Positions 53,018 to 64,000 are shown, numbered from the stretch's first letter. The stretch is 64,000 nucleotides of DNA from Scolanthus callimorphus (GCA_033964015.1 CM066925.1:1935199-1999198); one strand, 5' to 3'. Program-made: numbers and translations. The notes: generated by a model not told the origin, from the sequence alone.

Positions 53018-54240
53018 GCTGTTCAAGAGATAATACATTTCAAAGTGTCCTATAGTTGGCGATTGATAACGACATGGTAAGTTTAACTAAAGTTCTTATT
53101 TACAGCAATTCGTTTTATTATAACAGTCTCAAGCACTTTAAGGCCTGGGACTCTAAATGGGCTTGGGGCTGGTCCCCAAAAACGCAAAATTTGCCTTAAA
53201 TTGCCTTAATCTATTTAAGGCAGGCTAATTTTTGGTACAGTGGTAAAAGTCGACGAACTTAACATTTTGGCGATTTTTTTTAGTACGGAGTGACGTCACA
53301 AAGCATGTCACGTGACTAAACAGTAAATTGCCTTTCCGGTGATGGAGAAAACATCTAACTATACAATGTTGGTGAAAATGGATAGGCCTCAGGAATAGAA
53401 ATATCGTACTGTTTTGGCTGCTGAGCTATCATTTCCCGTTAACGAGATATAAGGGTCGGAATGAGGTCACGTGACCTAATCAACATATCAGCTCCTTAAA
53501 ACACCTTAAAGGAGAAAACTTTTTCCACCAGCTAAGACACCACTATATAGAACCCGAAGAGAGGAATGTTATTAGCTATTAACTTTTCAAAAAGGAGTGA
53601 AACTCACCACCGGAGAAATTATTAACTTTGAAAAGTGAAAATGTCACGTGACTGGCCACGTGACCAGTATATTAGCCAAAATTCTATACCAAAACATTTC
53701 ACTCGATGAATGTTAACTATCCTGAAATTTTCATGCCCCAACATTAATGATTAGCAAAGATATTTGAAATTTTGTAATTTCCTCGATTTTCTGGGCAGAC
53801 CCATGCCTTAATACACTTGAGGTTGAAATATACCGCTCTGGTGAATTTAAATTGCATGACTAACTTCAACGTATCTTAGACCGGTGTGTCGTTGATGCTG
53901 CGACGTACGAGGTCCATCCTAAATTTGAAAAACTTATAAAATGTATTAAAGAAAGAAAAATGTGTTGTGCATATGCATTGTTATGAGCTTAATGTTCTAA
54001 ATTATTTTTATTTCTATTTCTTTCACAGTTTGATTGAGCGTGAAGCAGAAATGGAGCCGGCCAGCAAGGTTACCTATAACAACTGCTCATTCCATATTAA
54101 TTATAGTTAAATTTAGTAGAAAAGTAGAAAGAATCGCCAATTTGGAATTTTGAGACACACTATCCAGCTAAAGCTAGTAATATATATATTTTCAATTTAA
54201 CCTAGCGGACAATTTTGTAGTATTTATCATTTATCTGTGT
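53018..54240. other. Unassigned stretch with possible splice sites
   Basis: CATG|GTAAGT at 53072-53080 and TTTCTTTCACAG at 54018-54029 are good splice-site matches, and an ATG at 54051 (MEPASK) follows. No open frame of useful length links them, so only possible 5' UTR exons are suggested. Confidence 0.25.
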
Positions 54241-54415
54241 GTTTCAGCATCGGAAGGGTGGGGCTTTATTTGTCTAATTAGTCATAATTGCTCCTCATTA
54301 TAAATGTGCCGGGTTATTTATGAGAATCAATTGTTCCATTAAGACCCGTGCATTTATAATGCGGGTCATTTATGACTAATTATTCAATAATAGCCCCAAT
54401 CTTCCCTGCTGAAAC
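54241..54415. mobile_element. MITE with ~55-bp imperfect TIRs (175 bp)
   Basis: GTTTCAGCATCGGAAGGGTG and its inverse (AATCTTCCCTGCTGAAAC) form the ends; inside, TAATTAGTCATAA pairs with TTATGACTAATTA-like sequence. No target duplication identified. Confidence 0.7.
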
Positions 54416-54474
54416 ATCAAACCCTCCCCGTTCTTTAAGAATGTAATTAATTCATAGGGATTTAGTAATGTTAC

Positions 54475-54572
54475 AAAACGAGCTGGAGTGTTTTATCAGC
54501 AGATAGAAACACGAGGCGAAGCCGAGTGATTCTATCTGCTGATAAAACACGACAGCGAGTTTTGTAAACTAC
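54475..54572. repeat. Hairpin element with 21-bp perfect arms
   Basis: GTGTTTTATCAGCAGATAGA(A) at 54488-54508 is perfectly repeated inverted at 54530-54550. Outer bases (ACAAAACGAGCT / AGCGAGTTTTGT) extend the pairing. The loop is ACACGAGGCGAAGCCGAGTG. Confidence 0.85.
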
Positions 54573-55560
54573 TTCTAAAACGGTTGCCAGTAATAGTTCA
54601 TAATTCCAAGCTAGTTAAAAAAAAGGAAATAAATTTGTGAGAACTACTTCTTTGAAATCGAGAATAAGAAATCTGATATAGACTGGCTTCAAGATGCATT
54701 GTTTAGTTATTTTGAAATGGCAAACAAAAGATCGCCAACGAGAGCTTTTCATTACGAATAGTGTATTTAGAGAGGCGTTCCGAATAATTGACATATCTTC
54801 TGTGTTGGGACAAAAGGTCTGTTCATAATTACATGACTTTCAAAAAGAGAAGAACTCCCTTTGGAATAGCTGTCACTTTTTACCTATAATTATGATGAGC
54901 AAAGAAATGCCATTCAAATGTCATAGAAAAGAAATGAATGTATTAGCGATACCAGCGATGCCTATAATAATGCTAGGGCTTTCTGATTGGCTTTTGTAAA
55001 GAAAGTGCTATGTCATTAGTTTTTGGGGCAGTGTTTCCTATTGTTTTTTATTCTTTTTATGATTCAAATTTCTTTGACGAAATTTTCTTTGTCATGCGCG
55101 TAATGCATCATATGCAATTTGCCCATTCATTCTCGGTTAACAAAGCAGTGCGGTTCGTACGGACTCGCCAAGTAGAGTAACTTGGACGGGTGAGTTAAAT
55201 TCGTTTATCTGTGCATGATTTTGAGCCCAATTCAACTCAAGTATTGCCAAATAATTGTCAAAGATGTCCGTTTTGGCTCGTTTCACGAAATGTTCACAGA
55301 AGGGTGGTCGGCACTGCCCGAGTCGTTGTGGGATGTTTAAATCATGGCCACCGAAAATTAATAAATGTGATAAATGAACTATCGTTTTACAAAATGCACG
55401 TATTCATTTCTAACATGCGTTCTTTTTTCGTAGGTTACGGGAAAAGGTGGAAATCATGACCACAGAGCGTTTGTAAGAGATGGGGTCTCCATGAATATTA
55501 TCGGGGAAACATGCTGTTCTGGTGAGCTGTCCTATCATTACTGTACTGATGCTCAGTGAG
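54573..55560. other. Non-coding stretch
   Basis: No gene recognised. GTTACGGGAAAAGG at 55434, preceded by TTTTTTCGTAG, is a possible small exon, with GTAAGAG at 55471 as donor. Weak. Confidence 0.3.
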
Positions 55561-55574
55561 CCAAACTTGATAGA

Positions 55575-55665
55575 GAACTGTGCTCACTGAACTGGATCTG
55601 ATATAGAACTCTGACGTCACCGGAGTTCTATATCAGATTCAGTTCAGTGCGCAGCAGTTCTATAT
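55575..55665. repeat. Hairpin around a CRE-like centre
   Basis: GATCTGATATAGAACTC pairs with GAGTTCTATATCAGATTC around TGACGTCACCG, and CTCACTGAACTG pairs with CAGTTCAGTGCG. A small fold-back repeat ending near a CCAATCAG site. Confidence 0.8.
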
Positions 55666-56097
55666 CGTTTCTGGCTGATTGAGCACCATTATGATATGGC
55701 AACCAATCAGAACAGCTGTTCCCTGAAAATATTCATGGACTCCCCAAAATGCTAATTTCTATCGGGGTATACAAACGGCCTTCATGGTCCTGATTTCCAT
55801 TGTGTTTGCCTGATTGACTATTCATGAGTTTTAGAAAGTAAAATAAAGGGTCCTGAATAACAATAGAAAAGGTGTCAATCATGTAATAAGTCGTTTTATA
55901 ACCTACACTGTATAAGGATCTTTATAATGCAAAGCTAAGACATCTAGAGGCAAGAGGGTGCAAGATGGCAAATAAGACGTGAGCTTTTTTGCGCATGCGC
56001 AAAAGTCGATTTTTTTTTAAGGCTTCTTTTAAGTCATTTGAAAGCCTAAACTGTAAAAAGGACTTTACCTGCTCTGCACAAAGATGGTAAAACATAT

Positions 56098-59000
56098 TAG
56101 TAGGGTCTGTTAGCGATTTTATCGTGCACTTTTGCGTACAGGCACCAAACTTGGCACAAGTGTTCCTTGGGTGATACCAAACAGATTTAGAGGGGGGTGC
56201 CACAAATGTTCGCCCTAGGGGGGAGGGGAGGGGGCATTTTGTCCAAATTAAAAATTAGGGATCTGCAAAGACAGTACAGGCACCAAACTTGGCACAAATG
56301 TTCCTTGGGAGATACCAAATATCATTTAGAAGGGATGCCACATATGTTTGCGCTAGGGAGGGGTAATTTTTGTCCGAATTAGGCATGGGGGTCTTTTGGG
56401 AGCCCCGAAGACCGTAAAGGCATCACACTTGGCACAAATATTCCTTGGGTGGCACCAATCAGATTAAGAGGGGGATGTCACAAATGTTCGCCCAATGGGG
56501 GTGGGGTGGGGCAATTTTGTCCGTATTAGAATGGGGATCTTGTTGAGCTTCATAGACCATACAGGCACCACACGTAGCAAAATGTTACTTTGGTGTTACT
56601 AAACAAATTTGAGGGGGGTGTCACAAATGTCCGCCCAAGGGGGATGGGGAGAGGCATTTTTTCCGAATTAGCATTGGGGCCTTGAGCCGCAAGACCGTAC
56701 AGCACCAAACTTGGCACACATGCCTTTCTTTGGTGATACCAAACTGATTCAGAGGGGGCGCCACAAATGTTCGCGAGAGGGGGAGGGGAATGGGAATTTG
56801 GCCCAAATTAGTCATAGGGTCTTTTTGCTACAAATCCTTATTGGGCAATTCCAGAAAATAAAGGTACCCCCCACGGGCGGCATTTGGAAATTCCGAAGGG
56901 ATGGGGGGTTTAAGAGCTCGGAATTCTGATTGCAAGGGGGGTTTTCGAAGCTGGATTTCTTGTCACAAGGGGGGTCTGAAGATGCCCAACTTCTGAAGCA
57001 GTTCGCGTGTTTTTCAGTCTGCTAAAATAGCGTTTTTCAGAAAGAAAATAACGTCATTTCACGCGCGGAAAAACAGTCTTCGCCGCCATTCGATAGATAG
57101 AGAATGCTTGCGAGTTCGTACTTGTCCCTTCTAAGACAGAATCTCCATAATTTTCTACTGATTTCGACTGTTAGTTCAATCACGCAGCAGGTTCAACTTT
57201 GTACAATCACACATTGAAATTAATATAAAGGATGTTGGCGATGCGGGATAAGTTGAGCTTGCATGGACGCGCAACTCTCACCAAAACCCGCCGCAACTTT
57301 CCCTAACATATCTAATGAAATCCCGGATCAACACGGTATAGTTTAATAAACGTTTCTCAGAAATGGTACATGTAATATGCATGTTGAATAATATGTTTTT
57401 CTTTTACTCCTTTTTAGAGTTTCTATATAGGTTTTTCCTAAGCCTTAAATATTCGAAGATCCGCAAAAAGTAACAAACTAGGCTTTCCAAGCTTGGTCTA
57501 GCTCATTCTAATGTGTTTCCTATTGGTTATATTTGGAAAAATTGTTTTAGAAAGCGATTTGAAAATGTGTGTTGCAAGTAAATAGCTTCCACACTTCATT
57601 TGAAATGTCTATTCCCCCATTTCACGATCGAATGGCGAAAGTCTCAAGTTTTTCCGTGATAATATCATCCGATTCTTTGCCCCTACAATTCAAATCTTAC
57701 AAAATAGCCAGTTAGCTACTAGTTAAACACGCTAAAATGTAGAGCTCATATTCAGTGGATGTTGTGAATGCCGGTGGTATTTTTTTCTTCAAAATCAAAC
57801 TTTTATGCTCTGTATTAATATTCTGAAACAAGATTATGCGCTTTTTGTGTTTTCTTTACTTTGCAAATTTAATAAATTCCCGCAACAACCCCCGCAACTT
57901 TTGCCTTTTTCTCCGCAACGTTTCCCTCTCGCAAATTTTTACTTTTTCTCGCAATAATAAACAAGGTGGTGATTATTTGGATTCCGGAGGGGAGGGGGGG
58001 GGTAAAAGTTGAAATTTCTGAAGGGGAGGGGGTTTAACCTACCCGGAATTCTATATGCACGGGGGGTAAACCATTTTGGAAATTCTGGATGCATGGGGGG
58101 GGTCAAAAACTAGTGCCGCCCGTGGGGGGGGGGGGGGGGGGGGGTACCTTTATTTTCTGGAATTGCCCATTGGCCTGAAACCCAAACAAATTCCGACACA
58201 AAAAGTTTGGCAAAGAGGGAGAGGGGCAAAATTTCCATTAAGAGGGGTTGAGTCCAAAGGCACCAGACCTAGTGCATAAATTGCCTTGAGACTGAACAGT
58301 TGCACACTTCCGTGTATGGGAGGTTGGACTTGTCGCACTTGCAGCGCCCGCTGGTGCATTTGCCTTTGCAACCGCACTTCAGTAGCTCGAACACCTCTTG
58401 AAGCCGGTTGGAGTCCAAAGGAACATTTGTGCCAAGTTTGGTGCCTGTACAGTCTTTGCAGCCCCAAAAGATCCCTCGTGTCTAATTTGGACAAAATGCC
58501 CCTCCCTCCCCCCTAGGGCGAACATTCGTGGCACCCATATCCCCCTCTTAAACTGTTCGGCATCACCAAAGGAACATTTGTGCCAAGTTTGGTGCCTGTA
58601 CGGTCTTTGCAGCCCCCAAAAGATCCCTCGTGTCTAATTTGGACAAAATGCCCCTCCCTCCCCCTAGGGCGAACATTTGTGGCACCCATATCCCCCTCTT
58701 AAACTGTTCGGTATTACCAAAGGAACATTTGTGCCAAGTTTGGTGCCTGTACGGTCTTTGCAGCCCCCAAAGATCCCTCATGTCTAATTTGGACAAAATG
58801 CCCCTCTCCTCCCCCTAGGGCGAACATTTGTGGCACTCCCCAACCCCCCCCCCCCTATAAAACTGTTTGGTATTACCTCTTGGTATCACCCAAGGAACTT
58901 TTGTGCCATGTTTGGTGCCTGAACGGTCTTTGCAGCCCCCAAAACATCCCTCATGTCTAATTTGGACAACATGCCCCTCCTATCCCCCCTAGGGCGAACA

Positions 59001-59409
59001 TTTGTGGCAACCCCCTCTAAAACTGTTTGCTATCAACCAAGGAACATTTATGCCAAGTTTGGTGCCTGTACGGTCTTTGCAGCCCCCAAAAGATCCCTCA
59101 TGTCTAATTTGGACAAAATACCCCTCCCCTCCCCTAGGGCGAACATTTGTGGAACCCCCCTCTTAAACTGTTTGATATCATCCAAGGAACATTTGTGACA
59201 AGTTTGGTGCCTGTTCGGTCTTTGCAGCCCCCAAAAGATCCCTTATGTCTAATTTGGACAAAATGCCCCTCCTCTCCCCCCTAGGGCGAACATTTGTGGC
59301 AACCCCTCTAAAACTGTTTGGTATCACCCAAGGAACATTTGTGCCAAGTTTGGTGCCTGTACGCAAAAGTGCACGATCCGAAGGTTTTTGACCCTAACAG
59401 ACCCTACTA
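56098..59409. mobile_element. Palindromic array element B, 3.3 kb, TAGTAGGG ends, TAT duplication
   Basis: The ends TAGTAGGGTCTGTTAG are inverted at 59394-59409 and flanked by TAT (56095-56097, 59410-59412). Both arms then show GTGCACTTTTGCGTACAGGC and ACCAAACTTGGCACA, followed by ~145-152 bp units (left arm to 56842, right arm from 58170). The right-arm units contain CAAAATGCCCCTCC, CCCCTAGGGCGAACATTTGT and GGAACATTTGTGCCAAG. Element A shares the terminal 8 bp, the GGCACCAAA module, unit length and TSD size. The centre is occupied by a GGGCAATTCC element. Confidence 0.83.
56843..58168. mobile_element. GGGCAATTCC-family element, 1326 bp, nested in element B
   Basis: The ends GGGCAATTCCAGAAAATAAA and the inverse are flanked by ATT (56840-56842, 58169-58171). 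Terminal G-rich modules equal those of the 280 bp copy at 30043, but ~1 kb of unrelated AT-rich sequence (about 57000-57960) lies inside. No transposase frame is seen. Either the 280 bp form is a deletion product or this copy captured sequence. Confidence 0.82.
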
Positions 59410-59436
59410 TATACTTTTGCGCTGATCAAATAGTCT

Positions 59437-60055
59437 AATCAGTAGAGGGGGTTCACGTGCACCCCTGGAACTAGTAACGAGACATACATTTTTGGAATCC
59501 TTAGGATGTCTAGAAAATGGTTTTAGATGTTAACAGCTCGAAAAAGTGTCCCACATCCCTATTTTCCGACATTTTTGCTTCTTTTAATTAAAATTATATT
59601 CTTTTGTTATTCTGTCCTTAATTCCCACTCTAACGTCAGAAATTAGAAGTTAGCAGCCATATTAGTCTTTGTTATTCAAATGAGTCGTGCCTCCTCTCCT
59701 GAAGACATACATATAGGATGTAGCGCTACAAGTACAGCGTGCCTAAAGTCTGCGTTGGCAAAATATATCCCTCCAATGCATTGAACACTTATGTGGACAT
59801 TTTACTGATTTCTGTGATCTCTGCTGGCATAAACAAAACATTGTAGGTTTATTAGAAAATACCAAAAAACATTTTCTTTATTCGAAATACCCAGTGAAAT
59901 TATTCAGACAACGTCGGTGAGGAGATACCAGACCATTAAACCAATAAACATTAGGCCGGGAAAAGCTGTCATTCTTGACTTCAGTCGTCAGGAACTCATG
60001 AATAACAAAGGAACCTCATGTGCATGTGTGCACGTTAACCCCTCTTCCGACTAGA
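59437..60055. mobile_element. Second copy of the 29.25 kb long-TIR MITE family
   Basis: TAGTCTAATCAGTAGAGGGG and GTTCACGTGCACCCCTGGAA match the left arm at 29250; the right end CACGTTAACCCCTCTTCCGACTAGACT near 60030-60056 is the degenerate inverse. The inverted arms are much shorter here. Confidence 0.65.
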
Positions 60056-60280
60056 CTAAAAGTAACACCTCTCCCAAAGTTTAATAAATAAGAACATGTC
60101 CTCCGAATTTGATAAAAAATTGACATTTTTGAAGCTATTTGCTGTATGCAAATAGCTTCTTAGTCGTCACCCTCGGACTATGTGACTATGTGACTATGTA
60201 TGTATCCATTTCCGGTTCAATAGATGGTTCTCCATGAAGGTCACCGTTAATGTATCTAACATCCCTCCCCTCCCTGCTTA
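60056..60280. other. Spacer with short hairpin
   Basis: GAAGCTATTTGC-TGTAT-GCAAATAGCTTC at 60131-60159, then a three-fold ATGTGACT repeat. No gene. Confidence 0.6.
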
Positions 60281-61650
60281 TTAGCGGAGCTCCTGCGCGG
60301 GCCGAAGGCCCGCGCAAGCGGAGCACCATACCTAAGGGAAAAACGTATAGTATACTATCGAGTTGATTTTTGAACGTCACGGGCATTATGGATCATTTTG
60401 ATGACGTCATTGATGACGTAAGGGCACGTGACTTTGGTGTAGAGTTCCTCTTATGGTCTTTGAAACTTTGTCCAAGTTTGGCTTCTATAGCTGCTACCCT
60501 TCGGGAGATATGATTTTTTCTTTCTTTTTCTGGTATTAAACCTATAGCGTACGCCGTCCGTCCGTCGTCCGTCCGTCCGTCCGTCCGTCCGTCCGTCCGT
60601 GTACACATGGGAACCCTGTGGTATGCAAAGAAAAAATTATATCTCCTCAAGGGAACAACCATACTTGGGATATTTTGTCTATGCCACAAGGGGGGTGCTG
60701 TAACACGGACACGTGATGTGACGTCATCGATGACGTCATCTATGCTTGAAAAATCAATATCTCGTGAAGGGAAGACTCTAAAACAACCAAACTTGGGTAG
60801 TGTAGTCTAGGCCACCAGATGAGCAAAATGAGGTGGTCACGTGATATGACGTCATCGATGACGTCATCTATGCTTGAAAAATCAATATCTCGTGAAGGGA
60901 AGAATCTAAGACAACAAAACTTGGGTAGTGTAGTCTAGGCCACCAGATGAGCGAAATGAGGTGGTCACGTGATATGACGTCATCGATGACGTCATCTATG
61001 CTTGAAAAATAAATATCTCGTGAAGGGAAGACTCTAAGACAACAAAACTTGGGTAGTGTAGTCTAGGCCACCAGATGAGCAAAATGAGGTGGTCACGTGA
61101 TATGACGTCATCGATGACGTCATCTACGCTTGAAAAATGAATATCTCATGAAAGGAAGACTCTAAACCAACCAAACTTGGGTAATGTAATCCAGGTTACC
61201 AGATGAGCGAAATGAAGTGGTCACGTGATGTGACGTCATCGATGACGTCATCTATGCTTGAAAAAAAATAAATATCTCGTGAAGGGAAGACTCTATAACA
61301 ACCAAACTTTGGTAGTGTAGTCTAGGTCACCAGATGAGCGAAATGAGGTGGTCACGTGATGAGACGTCATCGATGACGTCATCTATGCTTGAAAAATTTA
61401 TATCTCGTGAAGGGAGGACTCTAAAACAACCAAACTTTGGTAGTGTAGTCTAGGTCACTAGATGAGCGAAATGAAGTGGTCACGTGATATGACGTCATCG
61501 ATGACGTCATCTATGCTTGAAAAATTAATATCTCGTGAAGGGAAGACTCTAAAGCAATCATGTAAACCATGTACACATGGGAATCCCTTTCATTCACACA
61601 GAAAATTTTATAACCAGGAGCTCCGCTTTTAGCCAGTGGCTAAATCTATA
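60281..61650. mobile_element. GGAGCTCC-hairpin element D with CRE/E-box minisatellite
   Basis: The left terminus is TTAGCGGAGCTCCTGCGCGG with the hairpin GCGCGGGCC-GAA-GGCCCGCGC. The right terminus is ACCAGGAGCTCCGCTTTTAG then CCAGTGGCTAAAT. Inside, seven units start at 60719, 60847, 60975, 61103, 61231, 61362 and 61490 (128 bp apart except one 131 bp step). Each has CACGTGAT, TGACGTCATCGATGACGTCA and AATATCTCGTGAAGGGAAGA. A TCCG/GTCC microsatellite lies at 60555-60600. It is element C in the opposite orientation. Confidence 0.78.
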
Positions 61651-62406
61651 TATTAGTGCTCTCCCACTTATTTCATGTGCGTGCTGCAGTGTATTTGGAA
61701 TGGACCCTTTCCAGTTGACGTTTATGACTTTGCTACTGACAGGGGGGATCGCCAAACCATTGTTTTCGGGTCCATGCAACGACCTTTGAACCCTAAACCA
61801 TCCTCCCCCTGGCTACGGACATGACTTACCCTCCCCTCTCGGTATATCTCCCCACCACCCTATCGCTTGTAGCATCATGGCGGTCACTTGTTCCACATTG
61901 GGTATCCTGTGTCTTGTCCCTTCTCCCTTCTAAGCGGCAGACCTCTGCCAACATATATATAGGTCACATAGGCCAATCAGTCGTCCATGTGGGACGAGAA
62001 TTTTCTTCTTGGAGGTGATGTGAATTGAGCATGCTCTCGGTACCACGTCATACATGCCCACCATCGTGTATTATTTAGGATATTTCCATTACGACAAGTA
62101 TATAAGTATGGCTAAGGTACTAAAACGTTGACAATATTGAAGTTGCCACTGAGCATGCGCAATATGTTTTTTTAAATTTTATTGCTACAAGAGATCAAAT
62201 CACGCCAGAGTGCTTGAAAATAAAACCTTTCCTCAGTTTTGTGCTGCATGTTTTCAACGTCGTGCTACTTTGTTCCGATCACCTAATTTACAAGGTGGAT
62301 GTTTGCGAGTTTAGTCAGTGAATTACGATCGATCAGCGTGGAATACAGCAAACGCCGGTCGAAATTGACAAAGAACTATCCATTAAAGCACAAGACATAG
62401 ACAAAT
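61651..62406. other. Upstream region of the candidate gene
   Basis: No coding region recognised. One CCAATCAG is at 61973. The last ~100 bases before 62407 are unstructured and could be a 5' UTR. Confidence 0.35.
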
Positions 62407-63117
62407 ATGGATGAACCTGAAAGGGGAAAAACATTACAGGTAAGAAATGAGAAAGAACAAGTCTAAGAAATGAGTTCCGAGATCGAAGTCTTATCGAATC
62501 CGAGGACGACATTTTCGCTTTATATTTTTGCTTGTTTATGTATTTAAAAATCTCTTCTTATTAGACTTCGATATTGTATGTATAAATAAAAAAAATCCTC
62601 AAAAACCACGTTACCTACTCAGTGGACTGGTGGTATGATTCTGGGCACTTCTAGGTAAAGGTCCGGGGTCGAATCCCGAGATGGCAATGCTTTTTTTTTC
62701 CTTTTTGCATTTTCCTCAAAGGCAAGTGTTTTTTTGTGTTTTCTTACCGGACACGTCGTGATTATAAAAGGCATGTTTTATTCCAAATCGATAGGGAAAG
62801 GGTTGAACTACTTCACTCTTCAGACAATAAAGTCTTTAAGTAAAGTTGCCAGTGAGCATATGCACAATATTTTCTGAATTTATCGCCTGCTTTAAGTAAA
62901 AACAAAACCAAAATGAAAATTAACACCGCATCGCTTTAACCGGTGACGCCATTTAAACAAGTCTAATCTTTTTTCTCATTATCAGCCCATTCCTGAGAAT
63001 GCTGGGAGCAAGGTTGTGACGGCCGGTCCTGTCCTAGGTACCGAAGCACATCAGCAAATAGCTTCCCGTACCTCTGCGTACCTATGTTTTTTTTTGGCTA
63101 TAGAACAACTTGCGTAG
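62407..63117 (+). CDS. Candidate two-exon gene (or gene start), unknown product
   Basis: Exon 1 (62407-62439, MDEPERGKTLQ) ends exactly at CAG|GTAAGA. The acceptor TTTTTTCTCATTATCAG ends at 62985, and exon 2 (from 62986) continues the frame as PIPENAGSKVVTAGPVLGTE for a total of 44 codons to a TAG at 63115-63117. Exon 1 is 33 bases and exon 2 keeps phase 0. A further internal donor (CTCTGC|GTACCT at about 63076) could continue the gene beyond. The peptide is not recognised. Both splice sites are good matches, but the short exons leave room for chance. Confidence 0.33.
62617..62690 (+). repeat. tRNA-like sequence (SINE head or tRNA pseudogene) in the candidate intron
   Basis: A-box-like TGGACTGGTGGTATGATTC and B-box GGGGTCGAATCCC are spaced as in a tRNA (Pro-like body), and a run of nine T residues follows as a Pol III stop. 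The anticodon arm does not pair well, so an active tRNA is unlikely. Confidence 0.5.
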
Positions 63118-64000
63118 AACATTCATCAAATGCGAGGTACTTAGAAACTAATAGTAAGCTCATATCCCCCCCCCCCCCCCCCCTGTCGTACAAACTGCAA
63201 AATAATACCAAGAGCAGCTAGAAGTGCGGTATTTTCCGATGTTTCGCACGTGTTTTTGAAGGGGAAAAAAGCCACGAGTTGGCCTACGGCATGCCTGTGA
63301 GCATTCATAAATGGAAAGTGTAAACTTAGAGATGCCAGAGTAATTTTGTTAATTTTAATACGAATTCCCATACATGTAGTTAGTAAGAGTCACGCCGTAT
63401 TATAATCATTTTGCCGTATTATAATCATATCGCCGTATTTAATGTTTATATATATAATTTTTATTGTGATCTTAAAGTAATATAGTTCTTAATTCTTAAT
63501 GGACTACCTACCTATCGATCTGTTTAGGCGAGTTGACCCCGCCAGTAGGGTAGGGTTTCGTCAAAGTTCACAGCAGAGTTTCTGCAGCGAACTGGGACTC
63601 GGTTCCCCAAGCAGTCTCTCTAGCCCTGTCAGCTCGCCACGTCTTCAACGGGCAAAGTGTACCTCATTCTTCATATATAGAAAATCAGCCACTTTCAATA
63701 GCTGTAGTTTAGCTGAACCTGTTTCCATTTGAGGTGATCAAGTAATCAGAGCAGAACAAGAAATCAGCCACAAAACAAAAACAATGACCGCAAAGCATGC
63801 CGGTTGGCATACCTATTTTTATTAGATAGTAAAAGACTTTTATTGCAATTGTTTTTCCACCTCGTTACTTACTCACCTTCTAACAATGGAAAAGTAAATT
63901 ACTTGAAAAACATAAACGGAGATGATATGAAAAGATATATGAAAACAGAATATGTGGCTATTTTTCCATATATATAAGGTTCCTTTCGAAACAGGCTTGT
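63118..64000. other. Non-coding stretch with a C run
   Basis: A C run at 63167-63183. CGCCGTATT(T)A repeats three times at 63400-63440. The frames at 63141-63371 and 63499-63732 have no family. Nothing else is recognised. Confidence 0.45.

Noticed and set aside
54018..55480. Chain of possible exons (54030-54068, 55435-55470) forming a host gene
   Set aside because: The donor after the first piece (GTTACC) is weak and the peptides are too short to judge.

Overview
This is eukaryotic, repeat-dominated DNA, most likely from an invertebrate animal and probably a cnidarian (anthozoan-like). The pointers are split host exons with GT/AG junctions, a TMEM53-type gene, BEL/Pao, Ngaro-type DIRS, Penelope-like and CR1/L2-type retroelements, many miniature inverted-repeat elements (MITEs), and long poly(G)/poly(C) runs at their ends. 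The cnidarian assignment rests on recognising the repeat style, not on a search; other invertebrates are not excluded.

Layout. 1-4953: the 3' part of a BEL/Pao LTR retrotransposon (gag remnant, protease, RT, RNase H, integrase, 3' LTR), disrupted by frameshifts. 4954-9815: non-coding, with one end of a GGAGCTCC-family repeat and a recent ~1.11 kb tandem duplication, each unit carrying a ~324 bp MITE. 10262-16201: two head-to-head broken genes. The minus-strand gene is a charged, partly coiled-coil protein. The plus-strand gene is spliced at its start and then encodes a DDE-transposase-like region, SAP-like motifs, a charged linker and a Tudor/chromo-like tail.

17650-29940: two paralogous copies of a ~0.9 kb repeat, each invaded independently. 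The first is followed by a TIR element (18557-25689, flanked by TCGAG) that contains a complete but dead Ngaro/DIRS-type retrotransposon (18919-24510), itself interrupted by a tRNA-derived SINE. The second contains a LINE tail at its left, a C-rich insertion, a Harbinger-like MITE flanked by TAA, a local inversion and another MITE. 30-34.4 kb: more MITEs and the one clearly recognisable host gene, TMEM53-like, on the minus strand with one frameshift. 34.4-40.1 kb: mostly unassigned, with a weak two-exon candidate.

40126-43433 and 56098-59409: two ~3.3 kb inverted elements of one family. Both end in TAGTAGGG, both have 3-bp target duplications, and both have arms made of ~150 bp tandem units in opposite orientation around a centre hit by further elements. 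43.6-44.6 kb and 60.3-61.65 kb: two copies, opposite in orientation, of another element that carries a ~128 bp minisatellite packed with CRE-like and E-box palindromes. 47.3-50.8 kb: a long-TIR structure around a Penelope-like remnant. 52095-53017: a piggyBac-like MITE with TTAA sites. 62407-63117: a candidate two-exon host gene start.

How it works together: this is not an operon-like system. It is a layered record of mobile-element insertions, in which nested insertions, paralogous empty sites and target-site duplications give relative ages.
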